DNA from: Penelope pileata
Lineage: Eukaryota; Chordata; Aves; Galliformes; Cracidae
Direction of reading: 5' to 3'
DNA length: 64,000 nucleotides
Assembly: GCA_013396635.1 (NCBI GenBank)
Contig: WBMW01005156.1
Coordinates: 458,976-522,975, forward strand
The notes beneath the pieces were generated by a model. It did no database searches, was not told where the DNA came from, and worked only from the letters and a program-made list of their open reading frames with translations. Both the position numbers and the translations under genes were made by a program. This document shows, one piece after another, positions 51,101 to 63,860 of this stretch (within the stretch, counting starts at the first letter, position 1; every line of letters begins with the position of its first letter).

Positions 51101-53566
51101 AACATTTAATGTTTATTAGGCTAAAGGTACGGCCACTCTACTGTATAGAAAGACAAAGTTCATTCATTAAAATCAACATTCACTGAATTAAATATTACAA
51201 AGCTTATATTAGGAGGAACCAAAGGGGTCAGAAAATTACAAAATGTCGCTTTTTGCTGCTTATAATTATGCATGAACAAAGGTTTAGGTTGAATGCATAA
51301 AAAACATTCCATTAAAACTGAGCAAGCAACCTATAAAAATACTGGGTAGTAAAAGAAATTATTACAAATATAAATTGTCAAAAGTGTTAAAAAATGCCAA
51401 AGAGATCATTTCTCTTTGCAGAGTATTAGCACACTACTCTGGAATTTTTATTATGACATAGCAACTACTTATCAAATTGTACCACTTTGAAAACTCTTTA
51501 ATCCAAACAAAAACCTACTGAGAACAATGGTCCTTTTCCCATTGATGTTTATAATTTTTATTGGAGGCCTTGGATGATTCAAGTTTCCCAGATACTGCTA
51601 TTTTCTTAGTTGATGTGTACTATTCCGGTTGCTGTTTTCCTTATAGTATATGTAAGTACCAAACACATTCAGCATAGGTACATATCAGAAACGTACATGG
51701 CAGTACTCAACCCTCCATAACCACCAATAATCCCAAATAAAAAAGCACAAGTTTACATTTTCTCAGTAGTGTATAATGCTCCCAGCAATGTTCCATAAAA
51801 CCTTAGTTAACTTCCATAAAACGTCAGTTTGTATTCAGATCTATGAAAACCAGAAATATGAAGAGGTAGGATATTTCAAACTCAAATTCTTGAAATTTGG
51901 GCATACAAGCTACGTTTGGAGGTTTTTTTTCAAAATAGAAAACAATGTTTGTTGAAATACACAGCGGAAGACCAACAAGAGCAAATTGATGAAGCTTGCA
52001 TTAAAAAGCCTGAACAGACAAGACTGTTGGTCCAGTTCCTTCATCAGATTCCTATGAGTCTGATCACAGGACTGATCAACTGTACTTCAAGAATACCAAA
52101 GTATTCTTGCCTTCCTTCAACACTGTGTTGTATATATCAAAGTGAGACACAGCTTGCCCTGAGGATTATCACCAGTTGAATAACACATGAATAATTCTGT
52201 ATGATACTACAATAATTTTGGATGATACATATAGAAGTGAAAGACTCTACACAACACACAACATGCTAGTTATGAAATTTAGCAGCCTATAATTTGACAA
52301 TACATCATTTGTACATTGCTTTTATTCTGTTCAGACTAAAGACAACTAGAGATGTATTTTGCGTGCAGAAAGTCTTACTCACAGACAGCAGAATGAGTGT
52401 TGTGGGGTCATTCACTGAATTTTGTATTACCTGAACTGTCAGTTTTGCTAATGATTGATGTCTTGAAAGAGTTCAAGATCTCACTAGTAAATCTCAGTTC
52501 TATTGGTTTTTTTATTTGTTTTGAACAAGAGCAAGTATACTTTTGCTATTGAATACTATATTTCAGCTGCATGAAATCTCAGCTAGATTTCTGAGCTGTG
52601 TGAAATATGGTTAACTTGTGTAGCAGCTATTATCTATTGCCGCACTACTACTATATGTTGCCACGCAAATCTTTTTTTAAGGCTAAGGTAAGGGCCTGCC
52701 ACTAAAGAATTCCTCTCTCCTGTAGTTCTCATTACACAGGAATGAGATAACGGTTGAAAATTAAATGTTTTTTGGATTCTGCAGTTTGACACAGGCAGCA
52801 ATATTATAGAAGTATCCCAAAACTTAGGTAATTGCAGTGAGATTAAGCATGTGAAAAAAGATGCTTGTGTTTTATCCGCTACCACAGAGTGTGTCCCCTT
52901 GCCTCATTTCCAGGTCACACTTTCATTTTGTCTTGTTCATTAGCCAGTATAAAATCTTAACATGCAAAAAGTTAGTTGCATTGAAACTTCCCTCCACAGC
53001 CCTTGGGGTGATTCCATCTACAAAAATGAACAGATTACAAAGTGCAAACATCTTCACATTTTATTCTGAATGCAAAGTACTGACTTACCTAGGTAACTTC
53101 CTTTCCCCAACCCACCTTCAACTTCTACAGAATATTATGTTCCCTTACTGTGCACAAACGATTTTTGGAAATCTAGAAAAGTATGAAGATTGTTAGAAAC
53201 GTTCAGAATTCTCCACTCAACAGAAATAGACTCTTACATACAGCACAGCAGATGCTTCACTCAATTATTTTATTTTCTTAACATTAGTTAATAATTTGAC
53301 AGATTATTTTTGAAATGTAATTAATCAAGGAACCCAACTGCTTCCAGAAACTCCCAAAATTCATTATATATTGTTTGGCATGATGGCCTTAAATATTGTT
53401 TGGCACGTTTTGAGTAAATGCATAATTCCCTACATAAGTATACTGAGGATTAGTGCTAAGAACAATAAATCGCAGGCCTAAAATACATTTGAAAGTTTTG
53501 GTTATGAAGAATATAAGTAACCTGACCAATTTTGATGACTTTGCACATGGTTAACTGTCACGACAT
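45183..53566. other. AT-rich unique sequence, no confirmed gene
   Basis: No repeat family recognised. A GC-richer block at about 48660-49015 (see findings) and a T17 tract at 50917-50933 stand out. Open frames of up to 111 codons (for example 52861-53196 plus and 48936-49238 minus) have no recognisable domain. A 72-codon plus-strand open frame at 50649 starts in a good Kozak context (CCACCATGA) but has no other support. Confidence 0.45.
50917..50933 (+). repeat. Poly(T) tract, 17 nt
   Basis: Uninterrupted run of 17 T followed by CCTTTATTTTTC. Simple repeat. Confidence 0.9.
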
Positions 53567-54898
53567 ATGTAGGTTGCTCCGAAATTAATGCTTCCTATTT
53601 ATTTCAATGAAAAATACAACACAAAGAGCATAATAACACTATTTGATAGAGCACATGTTCAGCTACCAAACACTATTTTTCAGCACAGTTACTGCTATTA
53701 GACATGCATTTTTGCCAGCGATGAACAAGAGCCTGCACGCTGTGCTTATATAAATCTGCACCAGTGGAGGCAACCCACTGTTTCACAGCTGCTATGATGG
53801 CATCGTTGCTAGGAAATGGTGGCCCATGCAGTCTATCTTTCAGCAGCTCAAACAGATGGAAGGCAGAAGGCACCAAGTCCAGACTATATGGTGGGTGTGG
53901 TAAGACAGTCCTGCTAAGACTGGCAATGTGCTCCGCAGTCTTCAAATTGGTATGAAGCCCAATATCGTGTTGCAAGAGAAAGGTTGTCTTCTTCTCTGGC
54001 CTGACTCTGGAAGTTTGAGCCTTCAGCTTAGTGAGTGTCATGATGTAGCAGTCCAAGTTGATGGTTTGTCTGGGTTTCACAAAATCCAGAAGAATCACTG
54101 CTGTCCTATCCCAAAAGACAGTGCACATCCCTTCACTCACTGAGGGCTGCATATTTAACTTTTTCTTCGATGGGGAATTCACGTCATCACTCCACAGACT
54201 GCCATTTTGACTCAGGCTCAAAGTAGTGACACCACATCTCATCATTAGTAACGATGTGATCCAGGAAACTGTCACCTTCAGCCTCGTATTGGTTCAACAG
54301 GTCCTGTCCTAACAAACTTGCATATGGTGTTCTTTCTGTTCCTGTGTGAGCATTCATGGGACCCAACTGCTACAAACTTCCCAATATTCCAGTATTGCCA
54401 CCATCATTTCCAAAGCATTGAAGCTGATATTCAGCTGCGTACACAGTTCCCTGGTCATAATCCACCAATTCACACAGATGAGCTGATCGAGATGCTCTTG
54501 ATTTCATGGTGTGACAGCCATGCATGGCCATCTAGGATGTGGCTTGTCTTTCACATCACTGTAACCACTGCGAAAACATATTACCCAACACACCACTGTG
54601 CTCACATTCACTATTTGGTCTTTGTAAACAATCAGCAAGCACTGGTGAATGTCACTGGGTGCCATTTTTTCTGCATGGAGGAATTCAATGATGCACCTTT
54701 ACTTCATCCACACTTTGATGTCAGACTGCCCCTCTGCTGCCATCTGTTGCACAGCAACAAAATGGAATGGAATATTGGCATATTGGAATACTGGAGAAAG
54801 GTTCAACCTCTACTGTCATACTACCAACATCCATCTCTGGTGTCATGGGCCAGCATAATAAAAAATAAGAGGCATTACTTTCGCAGCAGCCCTCATAT
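53567..54898 (-). mobile_element. Near full-length mariner (Galluhop-type), inactive
   Basis: About 1.33 kb, bounded by TA. The left end is TGTAGGTTGCTCCGAAATTA; the right end, read in reverse complement, starts GAGGGCTGCTGCGAAAGTAA. These are the same terminal inverted repeats as in the 37.5 kb copy. The transposase is read on the minus strand and covers the N-terminal DNA-binding region (about 54750-54450) and the catalytic region (about 54250-53670). Stops and frameshifts interrupt it, so no protein of full mariner length (about 340 residues) is possible. The 194-codon plus-strand open frame across 54318-54902 is an antisense shadow. Confidence 0.93.
53673..54275 (-). pseudogene. Mariner transposase pseudogene, catalytic region
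   Basis: A 200-codon open frame covers most of the catalytic domain of a mariner D,D34D transposase, the enzyme that cuts and pastes the element at TA sites. Visible family motifs, in order, are N-S-P-S-K-K-K, V-F-W-D-R, the second aspartate in L-L-Q-H-D, L-P-H-P-P-Y-S and the C-terminal A-L-V-H-R-W. Three defects are seen. The motif with the first aspartate (T-N-D-E-M-W) lies in another frame at about 54240, separated by a frameshift near 54190-54165. One codon is missing after the second aspartate. The third aspartate, expected in P-S-D-F-H-L-F, is alanine (P-S-A-F-H-L-F). The start given is only the first ATG of the open frame; the true start lay about 400 bp upstream. Confidence 0.9.
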
Positions 54899-57800
54899 TT
54901 GAAGGCCTGAGGCACATTGCCATGTGAGAAAAAAAATAGTGAGTCAAAATCTTCCTTCCCTTCCCCACAAAAAAAAACTAAACAAGAAAAACAAACCTTA
55001 AGGGATATAGGAAGACACTGCTACTTGTACACTATAAAATATTACTTATTTGACTCAGTCATAGCTTACTTGACAAAAAAATCAATTTATTTTACCTTCA
55101 AGAAATATCAATCTTGAATACATAGTTTTACAGCGTTCAGAGATTTCGGTTTAAAATCATTCTACATCCCACTGTGTCAGAATAGATCAGAATGACATGG
55201 GTTCTCATTATTTTGCTTTTTTCTTCCCTCCTAAAAGGAGGCTATTTCTATGCTCAAAAATAATTTTGGCTTAAAAATAGTGAGCACAGTGAAGGGTATG
55301 GACAGATACCAATCAATTATGATTCATCACATGGAAGCAACATAAAATCAGCAAAGAACTCATCCACTCAACAGCACTGTAGCATAGCCAGACTTCTCCA
55401 GAATTAGTGTTGTACTTCAGAACGGAAAGCCATGGTAGTACAGAACCTTATCTTTTCTCAGTCATAGTTGTTAAATCAAGTTTTCTAATTCTCCACTAAA
55501 TTATGTATTAAGTGATGTATTTGTTATGATCACTAGAGAAAAAAAAAAATCCACTACTCAATCTCCATATTTCTTTAGTATTAGGTTCCTTTAACTATAT
55601 TGACAAACTTTTATTGAAAATTCACTCCTGTTTAAGGTCTCCTAAAACTCTCTGGTCTCCTCTGTATTGTTCTCCATATGATTTTACTTTACCCCTTCAA
55701 CGTTCTGGCCAAGTTCTGTAGTGCATCCAACAGAAACTTCATTTTCATAATCAACACACATTTCCATATATCAAGAATTTGAGTTACACGTTGGCTAGTT
55801 ACTCCAGCCTTCCAGGATGCTCTTTTCATTTGAGCAGTCCCCAGAGGGTGACAGAAACTGCCCTGTTTTCCCAGAGTCCTCCTTAGAAGTCCCTCTAGAT
55901 GTCACACCACATTTACGTGGGCACAAATCCCAGCTGCTGTAGCTGTGCACCTTAGGGCCTATACCAAGCTCACAGTCAGCCATCTCAGAGATTGCAAATG
56001 AGCTTGCATCTGTCTGCACCTGTCTCCATCAACAATAAAAGCTTTAATTGAAGGGTGACAGAAAATGGGTTTCTGAAAACTTCCTTCACTGCAGCTTGAA
56101 AATTATAACTATTTACATGATCTGGGAAATATTAGTCTCTTCAGAATTTTAATTCTATCTTGAGGGGGGGAAGAAAAAATGTAATTTTTTCCAATCTTCA
56201 GGAAACAAATAAGATACTCCTAGGAAATATATCCTTGTGGCTTTTTCATCCGAGTTCTGCAAACTCTTGCACATTCTTTTCGTTCAAAAGAAGTTTCAAG
56301 CATACTTCTCATTAAAAATTAGTCAGCTTCAATCTGCTCAATTGCCATCTATATATAATTGTTTGGATTTTATATTATGTTTATTATACAGCTGTAAACA
56401 AACCTAAATCTTTTAAAGTAAAAAAAAAAAGTCTGGTGATTTAATAATCACTGGCAGAACACAAAGATATTTTTACTTTATCATCCTAATTACTGTCAAG
56501 TTAAGCAACAAGCAGTGCACATTGACTTGATAGAGTACTCTATTCCATCATGGAATGATACAAAAATATTCAACTGAATTCTCATTTACCTGTTAGAAAA
56601 AACATCTAGATATGACAGCTCATTAATACATGACAACTGCAGTTAATATTCTGAAAAGTACTAATATATTCTATGTACCTTAGGATGTTGAAATGGTAAA
56701 ACTTGTGCATGTTTGCTACAAGATAACATGATCCCCATAAACCTTACACATAAATTCCTATTTTTACCTACTTTCTATTAGAATTTCTTATACCTTTTCC
56801 AGTATAAGTTTGTTTCATTGTTTTTTACCATTAAAACTGTCAAGCTTTTGTTTCTCTTTTGGATTTCATGCCTTCTTTACAAATTCTGGGGTGATTGCAA
56901 TTCAGGAATGGTATCTTCAGGGTCAAATAGGCACTGTTACAGTTCTTCCACCTCTCTCTGAAAAACGTTAGGTATACTGAAAGTACAGTTCTGGAAACAG
57001 TAACTGAAAAAAATATGTTTAACAAATTATTTGAAGATGATTGTACTTTCAGATATTTATTATGCTGCAGTACAAATCTCCTGGAAATGACTAGCGCTGA
57101 CATTGTCTATATAAACTCTGAAAGATAAATGATTGCAGGACAGTGAAGTAAATGGAAACTGAAGCAGAAGAAGGACTTCTACATCTTTAAAATCTAAGCA
57201 TATGGAATATTGTTCAGGGAATGTAATACATATCACATGGATGACTAAAGAGAACAAATCTCTGGAAATGGAAGAAAATACTATTCCAACTTCTTTATAA
57301 TTGCAGAACAGGAGAGTGCATGAAGAATTATGATGCACAAAAGGGAAGTCGCTTGCTAGTACAGAGATATTGACTATACAAATAATTTATTACAAATGTT
57401 GCACAGGAATATCAGTAAGCCCCCTTCCTTTTACTTGTCATGATTTTCACGCTACTGAAACTCTCTCAAGTAATTTCTTGGAGATATGAAACAAAGCTGT
57501 AGCGTACTTGATTGGAAAAGAAGACATTATCTTGCTATAGTATAGTATTTTCTATTTGTGTAGCAGTACATGTTAAGGCTTCCAGGACTGTTTGACTGTC
57601 TCTTACCTCTATAGGAATGCCAGTTCCAGTAGTGTAACCACTCACATCTGAGCAGTTCAGTCTGAACTCTCAACTGTTACGAACACATCCACAACTTCTA
57701 GAGAAAGAGTGGCCTTTTAGTTGAAAACATGATTTTAAGGGATGTATTGAAAAATCAAAGAAGCTGCAATCCATCAAACAACTTGAAGACTAAGTAGAAT

Positions 57801-58318
57801 CTTCTACTCTCATAGAGAGAAGTAAATTCAATGACAAGTGACAGGAACAAAAAAAGTACGTTAATTTAAGGAAAAGTAATAAACAATCTGTACCATGAGA
57901 ATTGGTCAACCTGAGCATACTATTTTTCCACTGTTTTCAAATTTAAGTTAAGACTCCACTGCTTTCTTCTTGCTGAAGAGGTAGTATACATTCCTGTTTG
58001 GCTGAGTGTTAAGGAAAATAGTCTTTCAGGAAAAAAGGAAAAAAAAAAAACAGACCTTTAAAAGGACCATTCAACCCTGAGAGAGGGTCTTCTGGTGTCT
58101 TTTCTGTTTCTACAAATCTCTCACTTGAAATTAAACATTTTACATGGAGATAGCAATGGTGTCCAACCTAAGATGCACACACAAAGCAGCAGAGAAGCTT
58201 AATGAAATTGTCACATGAAACTTTTCCTTTTCAGTGTAGTTAAAAAATAAAAAATCACTAATTGACTAGCTGGTTCTGGAAGACTAGAACAAATGTAACA
58301 TACTCCAAGGAACATGCA
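54899..58318. other. AT-rich unique sequence, no confirmed gene
   Basis: No repeat family recognised. A GC-richer block at about 55795-56035 carries a 74-codon minus-strand open frame and is discussed in the findings. The rest shows only scattered A/T runs. Confidence 0.45.
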
Positions 58319-58378
58319 GAGGGGTTGTTGGACTAGATGATCTCCAGAGGTCCCTATCAACCCCTATGATTCTGTGAT
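58319..58378 (+). mobile_element. CR1 LINE 3' terminal scrap
   Basis: Only the last 60 bp of CR1: GGGGTTGTTGGACTAGATG, ATCTCCAGAGGTCCC and CCCCTATGATTCTGTGA. Same tail type as the copy at 32.6 kb. Extreme 5' truncation. Confidence 0.9.
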
Positions 58379-58664
58379 ATTGTTTTAAATATGAGAAAAT
58401 ACATTTCTTATTTTCAGACTAATCTAACAGTTTTACATTACAACCAATACTTACTAGTGCTACTACTTCACTTATTTCTTTTAATGAATGTTTATTCTAT
58501 AAATGTTTCAGTAATTCACTTCATCTGCTTTCCTGTTATTCTTTGCTGTTCATTTTTTGAGCAGTTTCCCTGCAGAAATTTAACAGTAATTATTTAAAAA
58601 AAAAAAAATAGTTATGAGCAAGCTTTGGTAAAATCAAGCCAGAACAGACTACTTTTCTTAAAAC

Positions 58665-58730
58665 AAAAAAAAAAAAAAGAAAAGAAAAAGAAAAAAAAGA
58701 AAGAAAAGAAAGAAAAAGAAAAGAAAAAAG
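58665..58730 (+). repeat. Pure purine tract, A-rich with G interruptions
   Basis: Sixty-six nucleotides containing only A and G, mostly AAAG and AAAAG units. Such homopurine tracts with partial mirror symmetry can form triplex (H-DNA) and are often length-polymorphic. There is no recognised LINE body next to it, although a short CR1 scrap ends about 290 bp to the left. Confidence 0.92.
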
Positions 58731-61700
58731 CCAGGAGAATACATAGGTCAGACTTCAGTAATTTTTCTCAGAGGAGGCCAAAATATCACAAGGACACATA
58801 GAAGCTTTGTCTTCAGCTTGATGTTGAGTGTCAAAAAATAGTTGAGAAAGATTATTGAGAATTAAGATAACTGCACTCCAGCAGTTCTCCATTTAAAAGC
58901 TTTTTATTTTCATAGAGAAGAATAGATATGGAAAAGAAAGATTCTGAAGCAAAAAGAACATGCAACTCTCTTCTCGTGAAAGAAAAAATAGCTTTCTGAA
59001 ACATCTTCATTATAATGCTTTAAAATCAAGGAAGGCTTAGCAAGAGTTGCTCAAGACCTGGCATGAAGCTTGATGTCACTAAGAGACACAAAACCACTAT
59101 TAATGCTGTCACATTACATAGGAAGTGGAATATATTTTAAGGAAAAGTGATAATGAAATTGAGGATTTTTTTAATCCTCACTGATAACAAACATTCTGTA
59201 AACAGGTCCTACATGAATGCATTGTAATGAGCTAACATGAACTATGGCACTGAAGGCCAAGGCAACACTTGTCAAGTTTACAGTGACTTATTTGCTCGAA
59301 AACTAAAGATTTGATCACAGTTTCTAAGAGTACCTGCACATATCAATCACCGGATTCTTCTTTTTTTTTTTTTTTTATGTGCAAATAAATTGATTTAGGA
59401 AAGTATTTAATAATGATGTAATCTTTAGTAAAGAGATTTGCATTAAAAGAAACCAAAGAAACCAGAATATTATGTGACTAAAAGAGAGTTTCCTTGGTTT
59501 TGTTTACCACAAAGTACAAAACCCCTTAAGAGAATTAAGAAAAATCATTAACTGAAATTTTCTCCTTTCTTTTAAATCATAATAAAGGCTGCTTATAGGA
59601 TAACTTGCTCAAGCATATAAAAAAGTCTAAGTAAAGAAATAAAATTTTGAGTTTAAGTACTCTAACCTTTCTCACAATTCATAAAAATAGAAAACAGGCA
59701 GCCTATACTATTTAAGAAAACCCGATTTAACTGTGTAGTTGTTAGGTGAAGATCAAGATGGACTTCACTACATTCAAACCATAAATCTGTCACAAAGTAA
59801 AAATTTTATCTACTGTTATTATACGGACATAACTTTGCATTAGAAAAGTCTAAAATGCTTTCATCTTTAAAGAAAAATAAAATGCCCTTTGAAATCAAAG
59901 GCACCTTCTAAAGACATCAGTCACTTCATTGAGAAAATATTACAACCTTGTCACTGGATCCCAAGAGATTCCTGTCAGTCTGCAGCCTGGTGGCACTACA
60001 GAATTACAGTTTACAGTCCATTATCAATGCCCGTTATGTCCTCTGAGAAAGTAAGCTCTGCTGGCTGAACTTTCCAATTTACTCCCAAAGGCAGAAGAAC
60101 AAAGCTTTCAAAGCTACATAGCACATATTTTTTAAAAATCCTATAGAGACAAGATTGCATTTATTAGCAATGTTATCTTGTATTATAGATTATAGTAACT
60201 ACTAGGCAAAGTTCCTTTGTGTACAATTAATAGGCAAAAGAAGCCCAATCCACTAAGAAATGCATCAAAATTATGGGCAATATATTTAAAACAAAATAGG
60301 TAAAAAACAAAACTGTCTAGAAGTAATTCAGACTTCAGAGTTAAAGAAAATATATATCCTCCCAGCAGGACTAAATATGATAGCAGTCATGTTTCATTCC
60401 TAATGCTGTAAACATCAACTAATTAGATATATGAGTTTAAAATACTTTGTTGGAGTCTCAAAGTAATCCCACCTTTGCTGTTAGAAAGAAAAATATGAAG
60501 AACTTTTTTCTGTGCCTTTCTGTTTTCTTAAAAACCTTTAAAGTAGAAGGATTTGATCCATTAAGTTCTACCCTTCCTTCCCATTTCCCAAATTTATCAA
60601 TAGAGTGAATGTGGGTGGAGAGGAGAGGTGTAGAAAGGGTGAAAAAATAGGAGCACGAAAAAAAGTGTGGTAGTTTTACTGGTACATGAAGAGGATTCCA
60701 TCACCCCAGCAAAGCGTGGCTTTGCCTATAGGCCATGATACAGACTGCGAAACAGACCTTACTCATAGCCAACTGAGGCACAAGCATCTTGCTTTCTGGG
60801 GCAGCTTTTTGCAAAATGTTTAATTTTTCTAATGTTGTCTTTCATACATTGTTGAATTCTTCAGCCTTCTGTCTTTGGATAGCACTGGCTTTCATAGGAT
60901 TTAGAGATTGATTTTGTATCAGATAGTTTGAGAAAGAAGAGCAATGTCAATTCACAACTCAAACATCTCTCCTCAGAAGTCTGAAAATATTAGGCACCTC
61001 CCATTCTTTTCTACAGAATATAAAGCTACAAAAGACTGATCAAATTTGTCACCTGTCTATCTCCTTCAATGAGAAAAGTTTTACTCCTATAAGGTACATA
61101 AAAAACCTTCTGTATGCCTCCTAAACTCTTTTATTAGACAAAAATATCCATCATTTGTCATAAGTGTCATCTCTTCTCCTTCAATGGATAAACCAATAAG
61201 ACTTCTTCCTACTCAACTTGTAAAGGGAAAAAAAAAAAGGAATAGGTAAAAGAATTTTTCTGTAAGGATAAAAAAAAATAATTTTCTCAGGAAACTCAGA
61301 ATTATATTCCACTTAAATATTTTCCTATAAACAACCAAAAGAAAATACCAATATGCATTTGCATTATTAGCAGAATAGAATCCGCAGTAGAAATGAAGTA
61401 GCAGAAAAAAACTGGCAACTGCTAATTGATCTCTCTGCCCGAACGCATGAAAAATAATTCCAGATGTCTGGATTGACATTATCAAATGAACAGACAATAT
61501 TATTTCCTCTTATTTTTCCTAACTTTATTGTCATTTGTTTGAGCAAGCCAACACTGGTAAAGAAAGAGGAAGGAAAGGAAGAAGGAACTGGAGAGCATGA
61601 AGGGAAATAAGTTGGAGAACAGAGGCATGTTACTCACTGAAAATGTCATTGAGCTTACCACAATCAAACATCCTACAGTTTAGCCGTGCTTGTTGTAACT

Positions 61701-63860
61701 TTAATATGAATAGACCAAATAGCCCAGCTGTGCTCCCTATTAAGTCCATTATGTACAGCAGTTCTCATCTTTGTATTTCTGTAATTTTTTCTGAGAGCAC
61801 ACCAGATAGGAGAAAAAACAGTACATGAGTCAAACTTCAAAGAAGCTCTGAATCTTCCTGTGGACTTCATCAAGCTCATGCACTTATTGTTTTTCTTGGA
61901 ATCCTGGCAAGTGACATTAGGAGCAGGAATAGGAAGAAAAAAAAAAAAAGGTATCAGCTGCTGCTAAAAACTGGACTAATATATCAGGTCACTACAGCCA
62001 CATCCCTGGGAATTTCAGAGTTAGTGAAGCATAAGCACTGTTAGCATGTGCCACAGTTTAAACTGTTCCTGGAGTGCAGACATCTCACCAGGTTAACTGA
62101 TACACAAGTTAGAAGTTCTCAAAGAACTTCCTTGTGTAAAAGACATAATCAAACAGGTTTAATACAAGTGGCTGATTACTCTTTAATTATTCTTGGCCTA
62201 CTTATATCCATGATGCTAGAAGCCACTGTTAAATTCAGGGGGACAAATTGCAGGAGCTAAGCTCTAACAGTCTCTGAGGTTAATTCATCAAGCAGCAACT
62301 CCAGACAGTTACCTGTAAGCATCAAGGTAGTATTACTCGAAAACGATTATGCTCACTGATGTACTGTTTGCTTCAGTACTGGTACAAATCTATGTTTTTA
62401 AAGTTCCTTGTATAACTTTTCTATACTTAAATATAGAATTACCTGAAAAAGTCATTCGTTTTTGAAGCCCTCAGATAATGACTAGCTGATACTCTTTAGA
62501 GAATGTAGCGCTTTTAAGTATCTTTTAAGTAGCCCTTCAGATCTGCCTGCCAGTCTACTTTGCTCCTGATTTATTCATAGGAAGAAAAAAACACCTTTGA
62601 TTTCTGCTTTTTAAAGCAGAAGATAACCAAACTGATAAGCTTTTCAGAATGTCAGCTAAAATTGATAACATTACTGGGACAAGTCACGTGTATGTTTGTG
62701 AAACTGTGTTCTTATTTCAAAGAGTATTGTTTAAAAAAGATTTCCAAATTTTCAGCTCTAAAAAAATCAATGCATGTCCATATTTAATCAGGTAAATTCC
62801 CTTCTCTTTTAATCTGATTCTTCCTTCTTCAGACATACAAAATCTGTATCTTCAGAAGGATATTTTCAAACAGTTCTGTGGGATTTCAGGGTTTTTAAAA
62901 ACTATTTTCATTAATACTTAACATTTTCATTTTCCCATTATATCCAAAATAGTCACTCCTTCCTATAAATCTATTTCCTCTACAACATACAACAATATTA
63001 AGCGTTAAACAATAGAAGTTTTACAGTTGCCTACCTTTTAAAAACTAGCTGAGGTATTACTATTAATTTGGACCCCACCACAGCTAATCTTTTAGTTCAG
63101 TTGCTTGAGAGCAGTTTTTTTTCCTTTTAATTGCTGAGTCTATCAAGACTGGATGTGCAGCTTGTCTTCTTCAGGCTTTCCTTCAATGACTGCAATACAC
63201 AGCTCTATTAGAAATCTAATATGTGAGTTCCTGAAGACACAGAGAAGCAGGAAATAAGGGACATAAACACAGTCCATACTGATCAGAATCTCTCAAGAAG
63301 CAGTTCTCCGCTTTCTCACTGCAACGGATTAAGCGTGCATCCTCAGGATGTTTCTGCCAAAAAGAAATTATAGTATCTTCTTTCTGAACTTGGCCATCAA
63401 AGATGCATAGTATCAGGCAAAAGACATTAGATCACTCCACTCTGCTCTACAGATTTATGATACTAAGTTGTAGAAGGCAGCAGAAGAAAACTGAGTTTTA
63501 AAGGAAGCATATACAATCTGTCATGGGAATCATTCAAGTTGTCTTTATGCAAGAACCACTCACAGTGGCCATTGATTATATGCTCACAAAGTGTGTAACT
63601 CATTACTGACTAAAGGGTATGAGTGTCAGAATTTATGAACAGGTTGGTGAAAGCATATGGCATGATTTTACTCGTTTTGACTGCTTGCAGAAGCTGTTGA
63701 CAACTCTTAGAAATAATGACAGATTACATAAAACTGCATATTGCAGTTTTATCTTAAGCACATACAGATATATATGTAAACACACCAGCATACGTATACA
63801 ACAGTACATTTATAAGGTTAATACATCACAATAACTTCGTATAGCCTGCATGCCATTATA
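58731..63860. other. AT-rich unique sequence, no confirmed gene
   Basis: No gene or repeat family recognised. A T-rich run lies near 59359-59377. Open frames of up to 94 codons (61213-61497 minus) are low-complexity or phenylalanine-rich and look like chance. An A13 run lies at about 61938-61950. Confidence 0.45.

Noticed and set aside
54318..54902. 194-codon plus-strand open frame
   Set aside because: It is antisense to the N-terminal half of the mariner transposase and includes a terminal repeat.
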